A stretch of 64,000 bases of DNA. Source: Microbulbifer halophilus. Its GTDB lineage: Bacteria > Pseudomonadota > Gammaproteobacteria > Pseudomonadales > Cellvibrionaceae. The stretch spans positions 62,001 through 126,000 of the forward strand of contig NZ_JAPIVK010000001.1 in NCBI RefSeq assembly GCF_026183675.1, in the 5' to 3' direction. The translations under genes were made by a program, and so were the position numbers. The stretch's first letter is position 1, and every line of letters starts with the position of its first letter. The notes beneath the pieces were generated by a model. That model searched no databases, was not told the DNA's origin, and saw only the letters and a list, made by a program, of their open reading frames with translations. Shown here piece by piece: positions 53,507 to 62,131 of this stretch.

Positions 53507-54331
53507 TTATCCCAACACCAACCCCGCATTCAGCCAGATAAACCGTAACCCGATCACGCACAACAGACCGGCAAAGCAGTTCTTCAGCAGCTGCGGCGAC
53601 ATGCGGTGGGCGAGCTGGGCGCCGAAGCGGGCGAAGATGGCGCTGGCCAGTACTATGCCCAGGAACGCCGGCCAGTAGATGTAGCCGCTGCTCCAGGGGG
53701 GCAATTGCGGATCGCCCCAGCCCTGCACGGCGAAGCTGATGGCACCGGCGATGGCGATGGGCAGGCCGCAGGCGGCGGAAGTGGCCACGGCACGCTGCAT
53801 CTGCACGCGGCAGCGGGACAGGAAGGGCACTGTCAGCGAACCGCCACCGATACCGAAGATCGCCGAGCCCCAGCCGATGGCACCGCCGGCAACCGATAGC
53901 AGCGGCGCACCCGGCAAGCGCTCCCCGTTTTCCGGCAGATGCGCGTGGCGCCTTCCCGCCAGCCACATACGCCCGGCGATCACCAGGGCGAAAATACCGA
54001 TCAACAGTTGCAGCCAGGCGCCCGGCAACAAGTGGGCGGTCACTCCACCCAGCCAGGAGCCGAGCAGGATACCCGGTGTCATGGACAGGAAGATGGACCA
54101 GTCCACCGCCCGTTTCAGGTGGTGGGTGCGAATGGAGCTGACGGAGGTGACGACGATGGTGGCCAGGGAGGTAGCTACGGCCATGTGGGTGAGGATTTCC
54201 GGGGCGATGCCGAGCGCGGTGAACACCAGTATCAATGACGGCACAATGATCAGCCCACCACCGACGCCGAACAGGCCGGCAATGGTACCGGCGGCAGCGC
54301 CAACCAGCAGGTAGATCAACAAGGTTTCCAT
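53507..54331 (-). CDS. TauE/SafE-family sulfite/anion exporter
   Basis: This 274-residue membrane protein has about eight helices in two similar halves, as the family has. Family marks: LLVGAAAGTIAGLFGVGGGLIIVPSL at the N-terminus and its mirror GWGSAIFGIGGGSLTVPFL in the second half, plus HMAVATSLATIVVTSVSSI and RAVATSAACGLPIAIAGAI. Members export sulfite, sulfoacetate or other small organosulfur anions; the substrate cannot be told here and no sulfur-metabolism genes are adjacent. It follows the MBL hydrolase gene on the same strand after ~50 bp containing a CT-rich repeat. Confidence 0.93.
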   Translation of the reverse strand: METLLIYLLVGAAAGTIAGLFGVGGGLIIVPSLILVFTALGIAPEILTHMAVATSLATIVVTSVSSIRTHHLKRAVDWSIFLSMTPGILLGSWLGGVTAHLLPGAWLQLLIGIFALVIAGRMWLAGRRHAHLPENGERLPGAPLLSVAGGAIGWGSAIFGIGGGSLTVPFLSRCRVQMQRAVATSAACGLPIAIAGAISFAVQGWGDPQLPPWSSGYIYWPAFLGIVLASAIFARFGAQLAHRMSPQLLKNCFAGLLCVIGLRFIWLNAGLVLG

Positions 54332-54368
54332 CGTCCCCTCCCCCGTCCCCCTCCCTCAAGCGGGAGAG
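54332..54368. repeat. CT/GA-rich repeat between MBL and TauE genes
   Basis: CCCCTCCCCCGTCCCCCTCC followed by a short GCGGGAGAG arm. A decayed member of the CCCCTCTCCC family. Confidence 0.55.
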
Positions 54369-54379
54369 TCGAGCCAGTA

Positions 54380-55144
54380 TTATTCGATCTCCAGCCAGTC
54401 GAACCCCTGCTGCTGGCAGGCAAAGATGCAGTTTGTCACCTGTTCCGCGGCGCTGGCGAGCGCCTGGCGGGCGAGTTCGACGGTGTTGTTCTTTTCGCTG
54501 ATATGGGCCACCACCAGGTGTTGCAGGCCATCGCAGCCTACCCGTTGCAGAAAACCGGCCGCCTGCTGGTTGCTGAGGTGACCGTATGCGCCGCCGACGC
54601 GGCGTTTCAGCGACGGCGGATAAGGTCCCTGGGCCAGCATCTGCGGGTCGTGATTGGCCTCCAGCACCAGCGCATCACAGCCGCCGAAATGATCCTCCAC
54701 ATGGGGCGTGATGGTGCCCAGGTCGGTAAGCAGGCCCAGGCGGGTGTCCCGGCGGCGGAACACGAACTGCGCCGCCTCGCGGGCGTCGTGGGGTACAGCC
54801 ACCGGTGTCACCTGGATATCCGCCACCGAAAACGGTCGGTGCCCCTCGATCAGGTGTACTTCCGGCAGCTTGCCGATATCCCGCGCGCGCAGGGTGCCGG
54901 GCGTCAGGTAAACGGGCAGCCCGTATTTGCGCGACAGCGGCGCGACACCGGAGAGATGGTCACTGTGTTCGTGGGTAACGAGGATAGCGCCCAGGTCGGC
55001 GGGCGACAGCCCGAGCCGCGCCATGCGACGCTCGGTTTCCCGGATGGTGAAACCGCAGTCCACCAACAGGCAGTGGTCGCCGCTGGCGACCAGGGTGCCA
55101 TTGCCCTTGCTGCCGCTTCCCAGTGAAGCGAACCGGAGGGCCAT
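54380..55144 (-). CDS. MBL-fold metallo-hydrolase, YycJ-like
   Basis: This 254-residue β-lactamase-fold hydrolase has the metal motif VTHEHSDHLSGV (HxHxDH, about 58-66), the upstream Asp/His strand LLVDCGFTIRE, a Gly-rich N-terminus (ASLGSGSKGNGTLV) and VLEANHDPQML, a second metal-binding region. C-terminal HLSNQQAAGFL and VVAHISEKNN complete the family pattern of YycJ/WalJ-type proteins, proposed phosphodiesterases or nucleases. The start codon overlaps the bamC stop by one base, so the gene is the third of a dapA-bamC-MBL transcript. Confidence 0.9.
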   Translation of the reverse strand: MALRFASLGSGSKGNGTLVASGDHCLLVDCGFTIRETERRMARLGLSPADLGAILVTHEHSDHLSGVAPLSRKYGLPVYLTPGTLRARDIGKLPEVHLIEGHRPFSVADIQVTPVAVPHDAREAAQFVFRRRDTRLGLLTDLGTITPHVEDHFGGCDALVLEANHDPQMLAQGPYPPSLKRRVGGAYGHLSNQQAAGFLQRVGCDGLQHLVVAHISEKNNTVELARQALASAAEQVTNCIFACQQQGFDWLEIE

Positions 55145-56322
55145 CAGATGAGATTCTGGCGGATGGCCATCAACAGTTGCGAGGCTTTGCCGCGGGACAG
55201 CGGCTGGCCACTGGTATCGCGCACGCGCACCTCGATGGTGCCGCCAGTGCCGCGTACCACCACCAGGTAGCCCGGGATGTCCGCCACCGGCCCGCCGCCC
55301 AGGCCCTGGACATCGGCAAACAGCGTCGGCTTGGCATCGGTATCCGGATCGATATTGGCCAGCAGCTGCTGCATGGTGACCTTCTGGGCCTCGGCCGCCA
55401 GCTCGTCTTCGCCGCCGTTGTCACCCCAGGAGAACCAGCCGTCCTCCTCGTCCTCGGTCAGCTCGCGATCCTCGTCGTAGGTGACGTAGAAGAAGCCGAT
55501 ATCCGAATCTTCGCGGTGCAGGCGGTAAGCGCCCACGTTGAGGGCGTGGGCGACTGTGGCCCAGGCGCGCTCCATGGCGAGATCCATGGAGATGAAGGGT
55601 TCCTTGCCGGCGGGCTCCTGCAACTGCACTTTCACCGAGCCACCGCCAATGGCCTGGGCCACCAGTGAGGCCGCAGCGCCGGTAGACTCGGCCGCCAGCG
55701 CGGTGGACATCTCATCGATCATCCAGCCTTCGCGCTCGGGGCTGGTAGAGCGCTGCGGCCAGTCGACGCCGGCTTCCGCCGGCGTTTCCGCGGGGACCGA
55801 CAGGTGGCGCACGTGGACCTCGGTGCTATCCGGCTGTACACCGGACTCGACGCGCAGCCGATATTTGTCCTTGGTATCCGGACTCTGTTCGAACTGCAGC
55901 CAGGCTGTTTCCATGATGCCCGCGCTGGCATCGGACGAAGCCAGCTTCAGGCCGGAGGAGCGCAGGAAGTAATGCAACTGCGGCCAGACCTCGGCCGGCG
56001 GCTGGGAGACCAGCACCCAGCGGCGGTTGCCGAGCTTCTGGATCTTGACCCGGTCGGCGCCGGTGTTGACCGACAGCGGCTGCGGGCGCGGCACCTCGAA
56101 CTCGCCGGTTTCAAGCTCGCCGTCGCCGACCCGCGGGATCTCGTAGAGTTCTTCCTGGCGCTTCTCGGTGACGCCCTCGGGCATCTGCAGCGGCGGCAGG
56201 CTGGACGCTACCTGGTAGTCGTCGCTGCGGTCGCGGAAGTAGCCTTCGTCCCCGAACATGCCACAACCGGTCAGCGCGATGCCGGCGATACAGGCTGCGG
56301 CTCCGGCAGTCAATCTTGTCAT
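55144..56322 (-). CDS. bamC: Outer-membrane assembly lipoprotein BamC
   Basis: This 392-residue lipoprotein starts at ATG 56322 (AGGA eight bases upstream). The signal peptide ends GIALTGC (Cys20), followed by the unstructured segment that binds BamD in E. coli (GYFRDRSDDYQVASSLPPLQ, then EELYEIPRV). Two helix-grip domains follow: VSQPPAEVWPQLHYFLRSSG at about 120 and FISMDLAMERAWATVAHALN at about 250. It is longer than E. coli BamC (344) owing to an acidic insert (TEDEEDGWFSWGDNGGEDE). The position directly after dapA is the conserved gammaproteobacterial order. BamC is an accessory part of the β-barrel assembly complex. Confidence 0.94.
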   Translation of the reverse strand: MTRLTAGAAACIAGIALTGCGMFGDEGYFRDRSDDYQVASSLPPLQMPEGVTEKRQEELYEIPRVGDGELETGEFEVPRPQPLSVNTGADRVKIQKLGNRRWVLVSQPPAEVWPQLHYFLRSSGLKLASSDASAGIMETAWLQFEQSPDTKDKYRLRVESGVQPDSTEVHVRHLSVPAETPAEAGVDWPQRSTSPEREGWMIDEMSTALAAESTGAAASLVAQAIGGGSVKVQLQEPAGKEPFISMDLAMERAWATVAHALNVGAYRLHREDSDIGFFYVTYDEDRELTEDEEDGWFSWGDNGGEDELAAEAQKVTMQQLLANIDPDTDAKPTLFADVQGLGGGPVADIPGYLVVVRGTGGTIEVRVRDTSGQPLSRGKASQLLMAIRQNLI

Positions 56323-56356
56323 TATTACTATCCTGGTTGATTCCCGATTCGCAGGC

Positions 56357-57232
56357 TCAGAGTACACCTGCGCTGCGCAGCGCTTCACGCACCGCGGCGT
56401 GATGCTCTGCGGAGAGATTGGTCAGCGGCAGACGGATACCGCCGTCGATACGGCCCATTTCCCGCAGTGCCCATTTCACCGGGATGGGGTTGGCCTCCAG
56501 AAACAGCATCCGGTGCAGTATCTCGATGCGCTGGTCGATGGCGCGGGCGGTCTCGGCATCGCCGTTGAGGGCCGCCTCGCACACCTGCGCCACGGCCGCG
56601 GGTGCCACATTGGCGGTCACGCTGATGCTGCCGTGGCCACCCAGCAGTATCAGATCCAGGGCGGTGGCGTCGTCGCCGGAGTAGATGGCGAAATCCTCCG
56701 GCAGCATCTCCTTCAGCGTGCGGGCGCGCTCCATATCGCCGGTGGCCTCCTTGATGCCGACGATATTGCCGATCGCCGCCAGGCGCTGCACCGTCTCCGG
56801 CAGCATGTCCACGGCGGTGCGCCCGGGCACATTGTAGAGGATCTGCGGAATGGACACGGCCCTGGCCACGGTCTTGTAGTGCTGGAACAGGCCCTCCTGG
56901 GTAGGCTTGTTGTAGTAGGGGGTCACCAGCAGGCAGGCATCGGCGCCGCATTTGGCGGCGGTTTCAGTCAGTTCGATGGCCTCGGTGGTGGAATTGGCGC
57001 CGGTACCGGCGATCACCGCGATGCGCCCGGCCACCTGGTCCACTACGCGGCGGATGACTTCCAGGTGCTCGTTGACATCGAGGGTGGCGGATTCACCGGT
57101 GGTGCCCACGGCGACCAGGGCGCGGGTGCCCTGCTCGATATGCCACTCCACCAGGTTGTGCAGACTGTCCCAGTCCAGGCCGCCGTCTGCGTACATTGGG
57201 GTAGCCAGCGCCACCATACTGCCGGAAAACAT
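56357..57232 (-). CDS. dapA: 4-hydroxy-tetrahydrodipicolinate synthase
   Basis: This 291-residue class I aldolase condenses pyruvate with aspartate semialdehyde, the first committed step to diaminopimelate and lysine. The start [13 protein letters not shown] is at ATG 57232. Active-site motifs are [10 protein letters not shown] (Thr44/45), the [15 protein letters not shown] region with Tyr near 133, and [11 protein letters not shown] with the Schiff-base Lys near 161, then [10 protein letters not shown]. Length matches DapA exactly. It is first in the dapA-bamC-MBL operon. Confidence 0.97.
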   Translation of the reverse strand: MFSGSMVALATPMYADGGLDWDSLHNLVEWHIEQGTRALVAVGTTGESATLDVNEHLEVIRRVVDQVAGRIAVIAGTGANSTTEAIELTETAAKCGADACLLVTPYYNKPTQEGLFQHYKTVARAVSIPQILYNVPGRTAVDMLPETVQRLAAIGNIVGIKEATGDMERARTLKEMLPEDFAIYSGDDATALDLILLGGHGSISVTANVAPAAVAQVCEAALNGDAETARAIDQRIEILHRMLFLEANPIPVKWALREMGRIDGGIRLPLTNLSAEHHAAVREALRSAGVL

Positions 57233-57340
57233 CCTAACTCCTTCGCTATCTAGTCTCTGTCGCACCGATTGAGCCAGTCGACACCGCCCCAAAAAGAGAC
57301 AGCTATGTTACTGAGCGCGCCGGGTCTATGCCAGAGGCGA

Positions 57341-58309
57341 TTACCGCCGGCGCTTCTTACGCTTTTTGCGCTTTTTCTTGCGCACACCTTCGTAGACGTC
57401 CGGCTCGCCCTCCGGGCGTGTCTTGAAGCGGCGGTGAACCCACATATATTGTGCAGGATTGTCCCGGATACGCGCCTCGACAAACTGATTGACCAGTATT
57501 GCGTCCTGCAGTTCGTCGCCGGACGGAATTTCCTCGATCGGCGGGTGGATTTTCATGTGGTAACCAGCATCGCCTTCCAGGCGGGTAACGGTGTAGGGTA
57601 CCACCAGCGCGCGACCCACCCGGGCAAAGCGCGAAGTGCCGGTCACCGTCGCCGCCGGAACGCCGAACAGCGGCGCGAACACACCCTGCTTGATGCCGTA
57701 GTCCTGGTCCGGCGCGTACCAGACGGCCCGGCCGCGCTTCAGCGCCCGCAGCATGCCGCGCACGTCCTTGCGCTGGTAGACCTCGGAATCCTCGCCGTGG
57801 CGCTCGCGCCCCTTGCGCTGCATATAGTCGTACACCGGGTTCCGGTGCGGCCGGTACATGCCGTCCACCTTGTGGTTCATGGCCATGAAGCCGGCGCCGA
57901 TTTCCAGGGTGGTGAAGTGCATCGCCATCAGTACCACGCCCTGCCCCCGCGCCTGCGGTTCCCGCAGGTGCTCCAGTCCCTCGACACTCAGGCGCTTGCG
58001 CAGCCAGCGGCTGGCGCGGAACCAGGCCATGCCGGTCTCCATCACCGCGATACCGCTGGACTCGAAGTTGCGGCGCAGCAGCTCGCGCCGCTCGCCATCG
58101 GGCATGTCGGGAAAGCAGAGCGCCAGGTTGCGCTCGGCGATGGTGCGCCGACTGGGCGCCACACGCAACATCAGCCGGCCGAGCATCCGCCCCAGCCCCA
58201 GCTGCCAGCGGTAGGGGAGCTGGGCGATCAGGAACCAGAGAGCGAACAACAGCCAGGTGGGCCAGTAGCGCGGATGCAGGAGCTCGGCGCGGAAGCGGGG
58301 TTTTTGCAT
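57341..58309 (-). CDS. Lipid A lauroyl-type acyltransferase, LpxL/HtrB family
   Basis: This 322-residue inner-membrane acyltransferase has an N-terminal membrane helix (YWPTWLLFALWFLIAQLP). The family motifs are LALCFPDMPDGERRELLRRNFESSG, the HX4E catalytic site MAMHFTTLEIGAGF, GMYRPHRNPVYDYM, and AVWYAPDQDYG with VFAPLFGVPAATVTGTSRFA. It adds a secondary acyl chain to Kdo2-lipid IVA using acyl-ACP. The C-terminus ends in an unusual run of about 13 Lys/Arg residues (RKKKRKKRKKRRR), beyond the normal end of the family. LpxL versus LpxM specificity is not settled by sequence alone. Confidence 0.92.
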   Translation of the reverse strand: MQKPRFRAELLHPRYWPTWLLFALWFLIAQLPYRWQLGLGRMLGRLMLRVAPSRRTIAERNLALCFPDMPDGERRELLRRNFESSGIAVMETGMAWFRASRWLRKRLSVEGLEHLREPQARGQGVVLMAMHFTTLEIGAGFMAMNHKVDGMYRPHRNPVYDYMQRKGRERHGEDSEVYQRKDVRGMLRALKRGRAVWYAPDQDYGIKQGVFAPLFGVPAATVTGTSRFARVGRALVVPYTVTRLEGDAGYHMKIHPPIEEIPSGDELQDAILVNQFVEARIRDNPAQYMWVHRRFKTRPEGEPDVYEGVRKKKRKKRKKRRR

Positions 58310-58418
58310 CGAAACTTGTTATCTGCCGCCGGGGAAAGCGGCGCATTATATAGTGGTTGGAGGCTGGTAGTTAGTGGTTGTGGAGCCTGCTTGCAGGCAA
58401 GATGTGCACTCCCTCAAT

Positions 58419-58439
58419 GGTGCGCACGGCGCACCCTAC
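58419..58439. repeat. Dispersed palindrome, GTAGGGTGCGCC family
   Basis: GGTGCGCACGGCGCACCCTA is an inverted copy of the family at 11045, 53468 and 62052. Just before it (58381-58405) is GTGGAGCCTGCTTGCAGGC, a second palindromic repeat type also seen near 5186 and 62084. Confidence 0.75.
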
Positions 58440-58451
58440 GCCTCCCGGCAG

Positions 58452-58685
58452 TCAGTGTCGCAGCAGGGTATCCAGTTCGTCCACCGCCTCGCACCAGTCG
58501 GAGTCGTTCAGGAACGCCTCCTCGAGGAAGCGGCGCTGGCCCTCGGACCAGAAGGGGGCCTCGGACAGGTGCTGCTGGCCGCTCAGATGGTGGTGCTCGA
58601 GAAAGGCCTCGATCGCCGCGTCATCGGCATCCAGCCCCAACTGGGCAAAGAGATCGTTCAGTGAGTGAAAGCCGGTGATTTCCAT
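58452..58685 (-). CDS. DUF2789 small protein
   Basis: This 77-residue acidic protein starts at ATG 58685. It matches the DUF2789 pattern: FHSLNDLFAQLGLDADDAAI, then FLEHHHLS, APFWSEGQRRFLEEA and SDWCEAVDELDTLL. The fold is predicted all-helical and the function is unknown. The gene is single, between the tas and lpxL-like genes on the same strand, with about 70 bp after the tas stop. Confidence 0.85.
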   Translation of the reverse strand: MEITGFHSLNDLFAQLGLDADDAAIEAFLEHHHLSGQQHLSEAPFWSEGQRRFLEEAFLNDSDWCEAVDELDTLLRH

Positions 58686-58755
58686 CGTCGCTCCCCGCAA
58701 GTGCGCCCGCCGCATAGGCGGCGGAGAACCGTTGCAGAAAGTATAGTTGGCCGGT

Positions 58756-59799
58756 TCAGGGAGCGGGATTCGGATTCGCGGCGTGAACTGACTCAATAGC
58801 CGTCAACTGGTCATCATCCAGCTCGATCGCGGCGCTGGCGATATTGCTGCGCAACTGTTCCAGGGTGGTGGCACCGATAATGTTCGACGTCACGAACGGC
58901 TGCCGGTTCACGAATGCCAGCGCCATCTGCGCCGGCTCCAGGCCGAACTCCCGCGCCAGCTTCGCGTATTGCGCCGTGGCCGCCACGGCGCGTTCGCCGG
59001 TATAGCGCTTGAAACGCTCGAACAGGGTCAGGCGCGCAGCCTCCGGCTTCCTGCCGCCCAGGTATTTGCCGGACAGCACCCCGAAACCCAGCGGCGAATA
59101 GGCCAGCAGGCCGCACTGCTCGCGGATCGCCATTTCCGCGCACCCCACTTCAAAAGTGCGGTTGAGCAGGCTGTAGGGATTCTGGATGGAGGCGATGCGC
59201 GGTTTGTTGCCGTGCGCAGCCAGGCGCAGATAGCGATGCATGCCCCAGGGTGTCTCGTTGGACAGGCCTATATGGCGCACCTTGCCGACCTTCACCAGTT
59301 CGTCCAGCGCGTCGAGGGTTTCGGCAATGGCGACACCGTCGTCGTCACCGGGCTCGTACCCCAGGCGACCGAAGAAATTTGTCTGGCGCTCGGGCCAGTG
59401 CAGCTGGTAGAGGTCGATGTAGTCGGTGCGCAGGCGCTGCAGCGAGTCGTCGCAGGCCTTGAGAATCTGCGCCCGATCCAGCCGCGGGCCGCCGCGGACA
59501 TGCGCCACGCCGGAGTTGGCGGCGCCGCGCCCGGTGACCTTGGTGGCCAGCACCACTCTGTCGCGGTTGCCGCGCGCCGCCAGCCAGTTGCCGATGATTT
59601 CCTCGGTGCGGCCGTAGGTTTCGGGACGCGGCGGCACCGGGTACATCTCCGCGCAGTCGATAAAGTTCACGCCCCGGTCCAGCGCGCAATCCAGCTGCTC
59701 GAAGGCCTGCTCTTCGCTGTTCTGCTCACCCCAGGTCATGGTGCCGAGGCAGATAAGGCTGACGTTGAGATCCGTTTTGCCGAGTTGGCGGTATTGCAT
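58756..59799 (-). CDS. tas: NADP(H)-dependent aldo-keto reductase Tas
   Basis: This 347-residue TIM-barrel reductase starts at ATG 59799 (MQYRQLGKTDLNVSLICLGTMTWGEQN, the Tas signature region). Catalytic Asp and Tyr are in FIDCAEMYPVPPRPETYG, Lys in VLATKVTGRG and His in YQLHWPERQTNFFG. The NADP-binding tail SNIIGATTLEQLRSNI follows. Length equals E. coli Tas (346). It reduces aldehydes/ketones; the physiological substrate is not established. The frame upstream of 59799 runs into a palindromic repeat and is not coding. Confidence 0.95.
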   Translation of the reverse strand: MQYRQLGKTDLNVSLICLGTMTWGEQNSEEQAFEQLDCALDRGVNFIDCAEMYPVPPRPETYGRTEEIIGNWLAARGNRDRVVLATKVTGRGAANSGVAHVRGGPRLDRAQILKACDDSLQRLRTDYIDLYQLHWPERQTNFFGRLGYEPGDDDGVAIAETLDALDELVKVGKVRHIGLSNETPWGMHRYLRLAAHGNKPRIASIQNPYSLLNRTFEVGCAEMAIREQCGLLAYSPLGFGVLSGKYLGGRKPEAARLTLFERFKRYTGERAVAATAQYAKLAREFGLEPAQMALAFVNRQPFVTSNIIGATTLEQLRSNIASAAIELDDDQLTAIESVHAANPNPAP

Positions 59800-59859
59800 G
59801 GGGGACTCCGTCCGTGTGTGGCTTGTCAGCAGACACTTTTGATCAAGCACCTGTCGGCT

Positions 59860-59925
59860 CGTCATAGCGGCGAAGGCCGGTACCCGGTTCGGGGCACCTG
59901 GATTCCGGTCTTCGCCGGTATGACG
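59860..59925. repeat. Inverted repeat, CGTCATACCGGCGAAG type
   Basis: CGTCATAGCGGCGAAGGCCG is inverted at the other end as CGTCATACCGGCGAAGACCG, separated by about 20 bases. This GAAGGCCGG/CCGGTCTTC palindrome type is common in proteobacterial intergenic DNA. It lies between fabV and tas. Confidence 0.8.
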
Positions 59926-59971
59926 ACAATGAACGCAGGGGCGGGCGTCCCCGAGCCCGGCGTTCCCGGAA

Positions 59972-61150
59972 CTATTCGAAGTCGGCTTCCACCACCGGGC
60001 TGACATCGGCTTCGTAGTCGACGCCGTCGAAGCCGAAACCGAACAGCTTCAGGAAGTCTGCCTGGTAGCCCTTGTAATCGGTCAGCTCGAACAGGTTTTC
60101 CTCGGTCACTTCCGGCCACAGTTTCTCGATCTTGGCCTGGGTTTCCGGGCGCAGTTCCTTCTCGTCCATACGATAGCGGTTGGCGTCGTCCAGGCGCGGG
60201 CTGTCGGCGTAGAGCCCCTCGGTGTAAAGGCGGTAGAGCTGCTCGATACAGCCCTCGTGAGTGCCCTCTTCCTTCATCACCTTGTAGACGAGGGAAATAT
60301 ACAGCGGCATGACCGGAATCGCGGAGCTGGACTGGGTAACCAGCGCCTTCAATACCGCTACATGGGCCTCCGCCTCACTGCTGTCGGTAATCGCCTTCGC
60401 AGCGCGGTCGAGATCTTCCTTGGCCTTGCCGATGGTGGCGTGACCGTAGATGGGCCAAGTCAGCTTCTCGCCGATATAGGTGTAGGCCACCGTCTGGCAG
60501 TTGTCCGCCAGCACACCGGCCTCGCTGAGCGCGCCCATCCACAGCTCCCAGTCCTCGCCGCCCATGACTTTTACGGTGGACTCGATTTCCTCGTCGCTGG
60601 CGGGCTCCAGGGTAATGTCGGAGATTTCCAGCTTGTCGGTATTCAGGTTCTTCGCGGTGTAGCGCTCGCCCACCGGCTTCAGCACCGAACTGTGCAACTC
60701 ACCGGTCTTGGGATCCTTGCGGCGCGGCGAGGCGAGGCTGTAGACCACCAGGTCCACCTTGCCCATATCCTGTTTGATCCTCTCGATCGCCTGGGCCTTC
60801 ACCTCATCGGAGAAGGCATCGCCGTTGATGCTCCTGGCGTAGAGGCCGGCCCTGTGCGCCTCCTGTTCGAAGGCCGCGGCATTGTAGTAGCCGGCGGAGG
60901 CGGTGCGCTTCTCACTCGGCGGCTTCTCGAAGAAAACCCCCAGGGTACTGGCCCCGCAGCCGAAGGCGGCGGTAATACGCGACGCCAGGCCATAACCGGT
61001 GGAGGCGCCCACCACCAGCACGTTCTTGGGGCCATTCTCTATCTTCGGCTGGGACTGGGTGTAGTCGATCTGCTCGCGCACATTGGCGGCACAGCCCTGC
61101 GGGTGGGCGTTGGTACAGATAAAGCCCCGCACTTTCGGCTTGATGATCAT
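59972..61150 (-). CDS. fabV: Enoyl-ACP reductase FabV
   Basis: This 392-residue NADH-dependent enoyl reductase completes each fatty-acid elongation cycle. Seen: [20 protein letters not shown], cofactor-binding [30 protein letters not shown], and the Y-x8-K catalytic pair in [15 protein letters not shown], with [26 protein letters not shown] and [12 protein letters not shown] at the C-terminus. FabV enzymes (~400 residues) are naturally tolerant of triclosan, unlike FabI. A 12-base palindrome (TTCGCCGGCGAA) stands at 61201-61212, upstream of the gene. Confidence 0.97.
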   Translation of the reverse strand: MIIKPKVRGFICTNAHPQGCAANVREQIDYTQSQPKIENGPKNVLVVGASTGYGLASRITAAFGCGASTLGVFFEKPPSEKRTASAGYYNAAAFEQEAHRAGLYARSINGDAFSDEVKAQAIERIKQDMGKVDLVVYSLASPRRKDPKTGELHSSVLKPVGERYTAKNLNTDKLEISDITLEPASDEEIESTVKVMGGEDWELWMGALSEAGVLADNCQTVAYTYIGEKLTWPIYGHATIGKAKEDLDRAAKAITDSSEAEAHVAVLKALVTQSSSAIPVMPLYISLVYKVMKEEGTHEGCIEQLYRLYTEGLYADSPRLDDANRYRMDEKELRPETQAKIEKLWPEVTEENLFELTDYKGYQADFLKLFGFGFDGVDYEADVSPVVEADFE

Positions 61151-61556
61151 GCCTCGGTCTCTCCCTTCGCGTTTGGGATCCGCTCGCCGCCGCGGGTGGG
61201 TTCGCCGGCGAACAGTTGGTCATTTTGGCCGCCCATTCTAAGGAGGATTCCGGGTCAGTCCATAGCCGCGTTCACGGGCGCCGCAAATCGATGTCCAGAA
61301 TATCCCGGCAAGCGGCCAAACCACCGAGTCAGTGTACCGGCGCCCAAAACGGGGCAATCGCCCACCGCCAGTGCCTGCTCGGATCACAGCGCAGACGCGA
61401 TTTGGCGCCAGTTTCCGGGAGAAGGATGCACTTTACCTCGTATTGGCATGCTTACTGCAGCAACCGTTGTGGGAGCGGCACACCGGTAGCGCCGGTTCCC
61501 TTCCCGAATGGTCCACAAGGGACAGTGGCCCACCAGCTCAAACGAAAGAGGTAAGC
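61151..61556. other. Divergent region between fabV and thioesterase genes
   Basis: About 400 bases hold the two outward promoters. The only clear structure is the perfect palindrome TTCGCCGGCGAA (61201-61212), 51 bp before fabV, a possible operator. No further gene is convincing. Confidence 0.5.
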
Positions 61557-61970
61557 ATGAAATACTATTCGCGTCACTTCGTAAAACCCGGCGATCTCAA
61601 CCCGGCACAGCGGCTGTTCGGCGGCCAGCTCCTGGCGTGGATCGATGAGGAAGCCGCGATTTTTGCCGGCTGCCAGATGGGCACCGCCATGGTGGTCACC
61701 AAGCTGATGTCGGAAATCGACTTTGTCAGCTCCGCTTTCTGCGGCGATGTGCTGGAGTTCGGTTTCGAGGTGGTGGATATCGGCCGCAGCTCCATCACGG
61801 TGCGCTGCGAGGTGCGCAAGAAACAGACGCGGGAACTGATTCTGCAGGTGGAACGCATCGTCTTTGTGGCGCTGGACTCGGAGGGCAAACCAACTTCACA
61901 CAACAAGGCCGGCATGACACTGGAAGAAGCGCGGCTGGCGACGGAGCGGGAGCAACGGCTGGCGAGTTGA
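61557..61970 (+). CDS. Hotdog-fold acyl-CoA thioesterase, YciA-like
   Basis: This 137-residue protein starts at ATG 61557 (AGAGG six bases upstream). It shows the YciA/BACH hotdog pattern: VKPGDLNPAQRLFGGQLLAWIDEEAAIFAG with the catalytic Asp in the usual helix, and MVVTKLMSEIDFVSSAFCGDVLEFGFEV, RSSITVRCEV, and a C-terminal RIVFVALDSEGKPT. Such enzymes hydrolyse acyl-CoA to free acid and CoA and act as multimers. Divergence from fabV is consistent with a lipid-metabolism role. Substrate chain length is unknown. Confidence 0.92.
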   Translation: MKYYSRHFVKPGDLNPAQRLFGGQLLAWIDEEAAIFAGCQMGTAMVVTKLMSEIDFVSSAFCGDVLEFGFEVVDIGRSSITVRCEVRKKQTRELILQVERIVFVALDSEGKPTSHNKAGMTLEEARLATEREQRLAS

Positions 61971-61999
61971 GTGGAACTGGTTCTGGACGCTGAGGCCGG

Positions 62000-62119
62000 T
62001 GGACACAGCGCACCCTACACATTATTGCTGCAGGAGTTTGCGTGCCACCTTGTAGGGTGCGCCGTGCGCACCGACTGGCCTGCAGGAGCTTGCCTGCAAG
62101 CAGACTCCTACGGCTTGGC
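62000..62119. repeat. Cluster of palindromic repeats
   Basis: The cluster contains a half element GGACACAGCGCACCCTACAC (from about 62001), a full GTAGGGTGCGCCGTGCGCAC copy (62052-62072), and CAGGAGCTTGCCTGCAAGC followed by GACTCCTACGG (62086-62113). It lies between convergent genes, and may act as a transcript end for both. Confidence 0.75.
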
Positions 62120-62131
62120 CCCCGATGAGAA

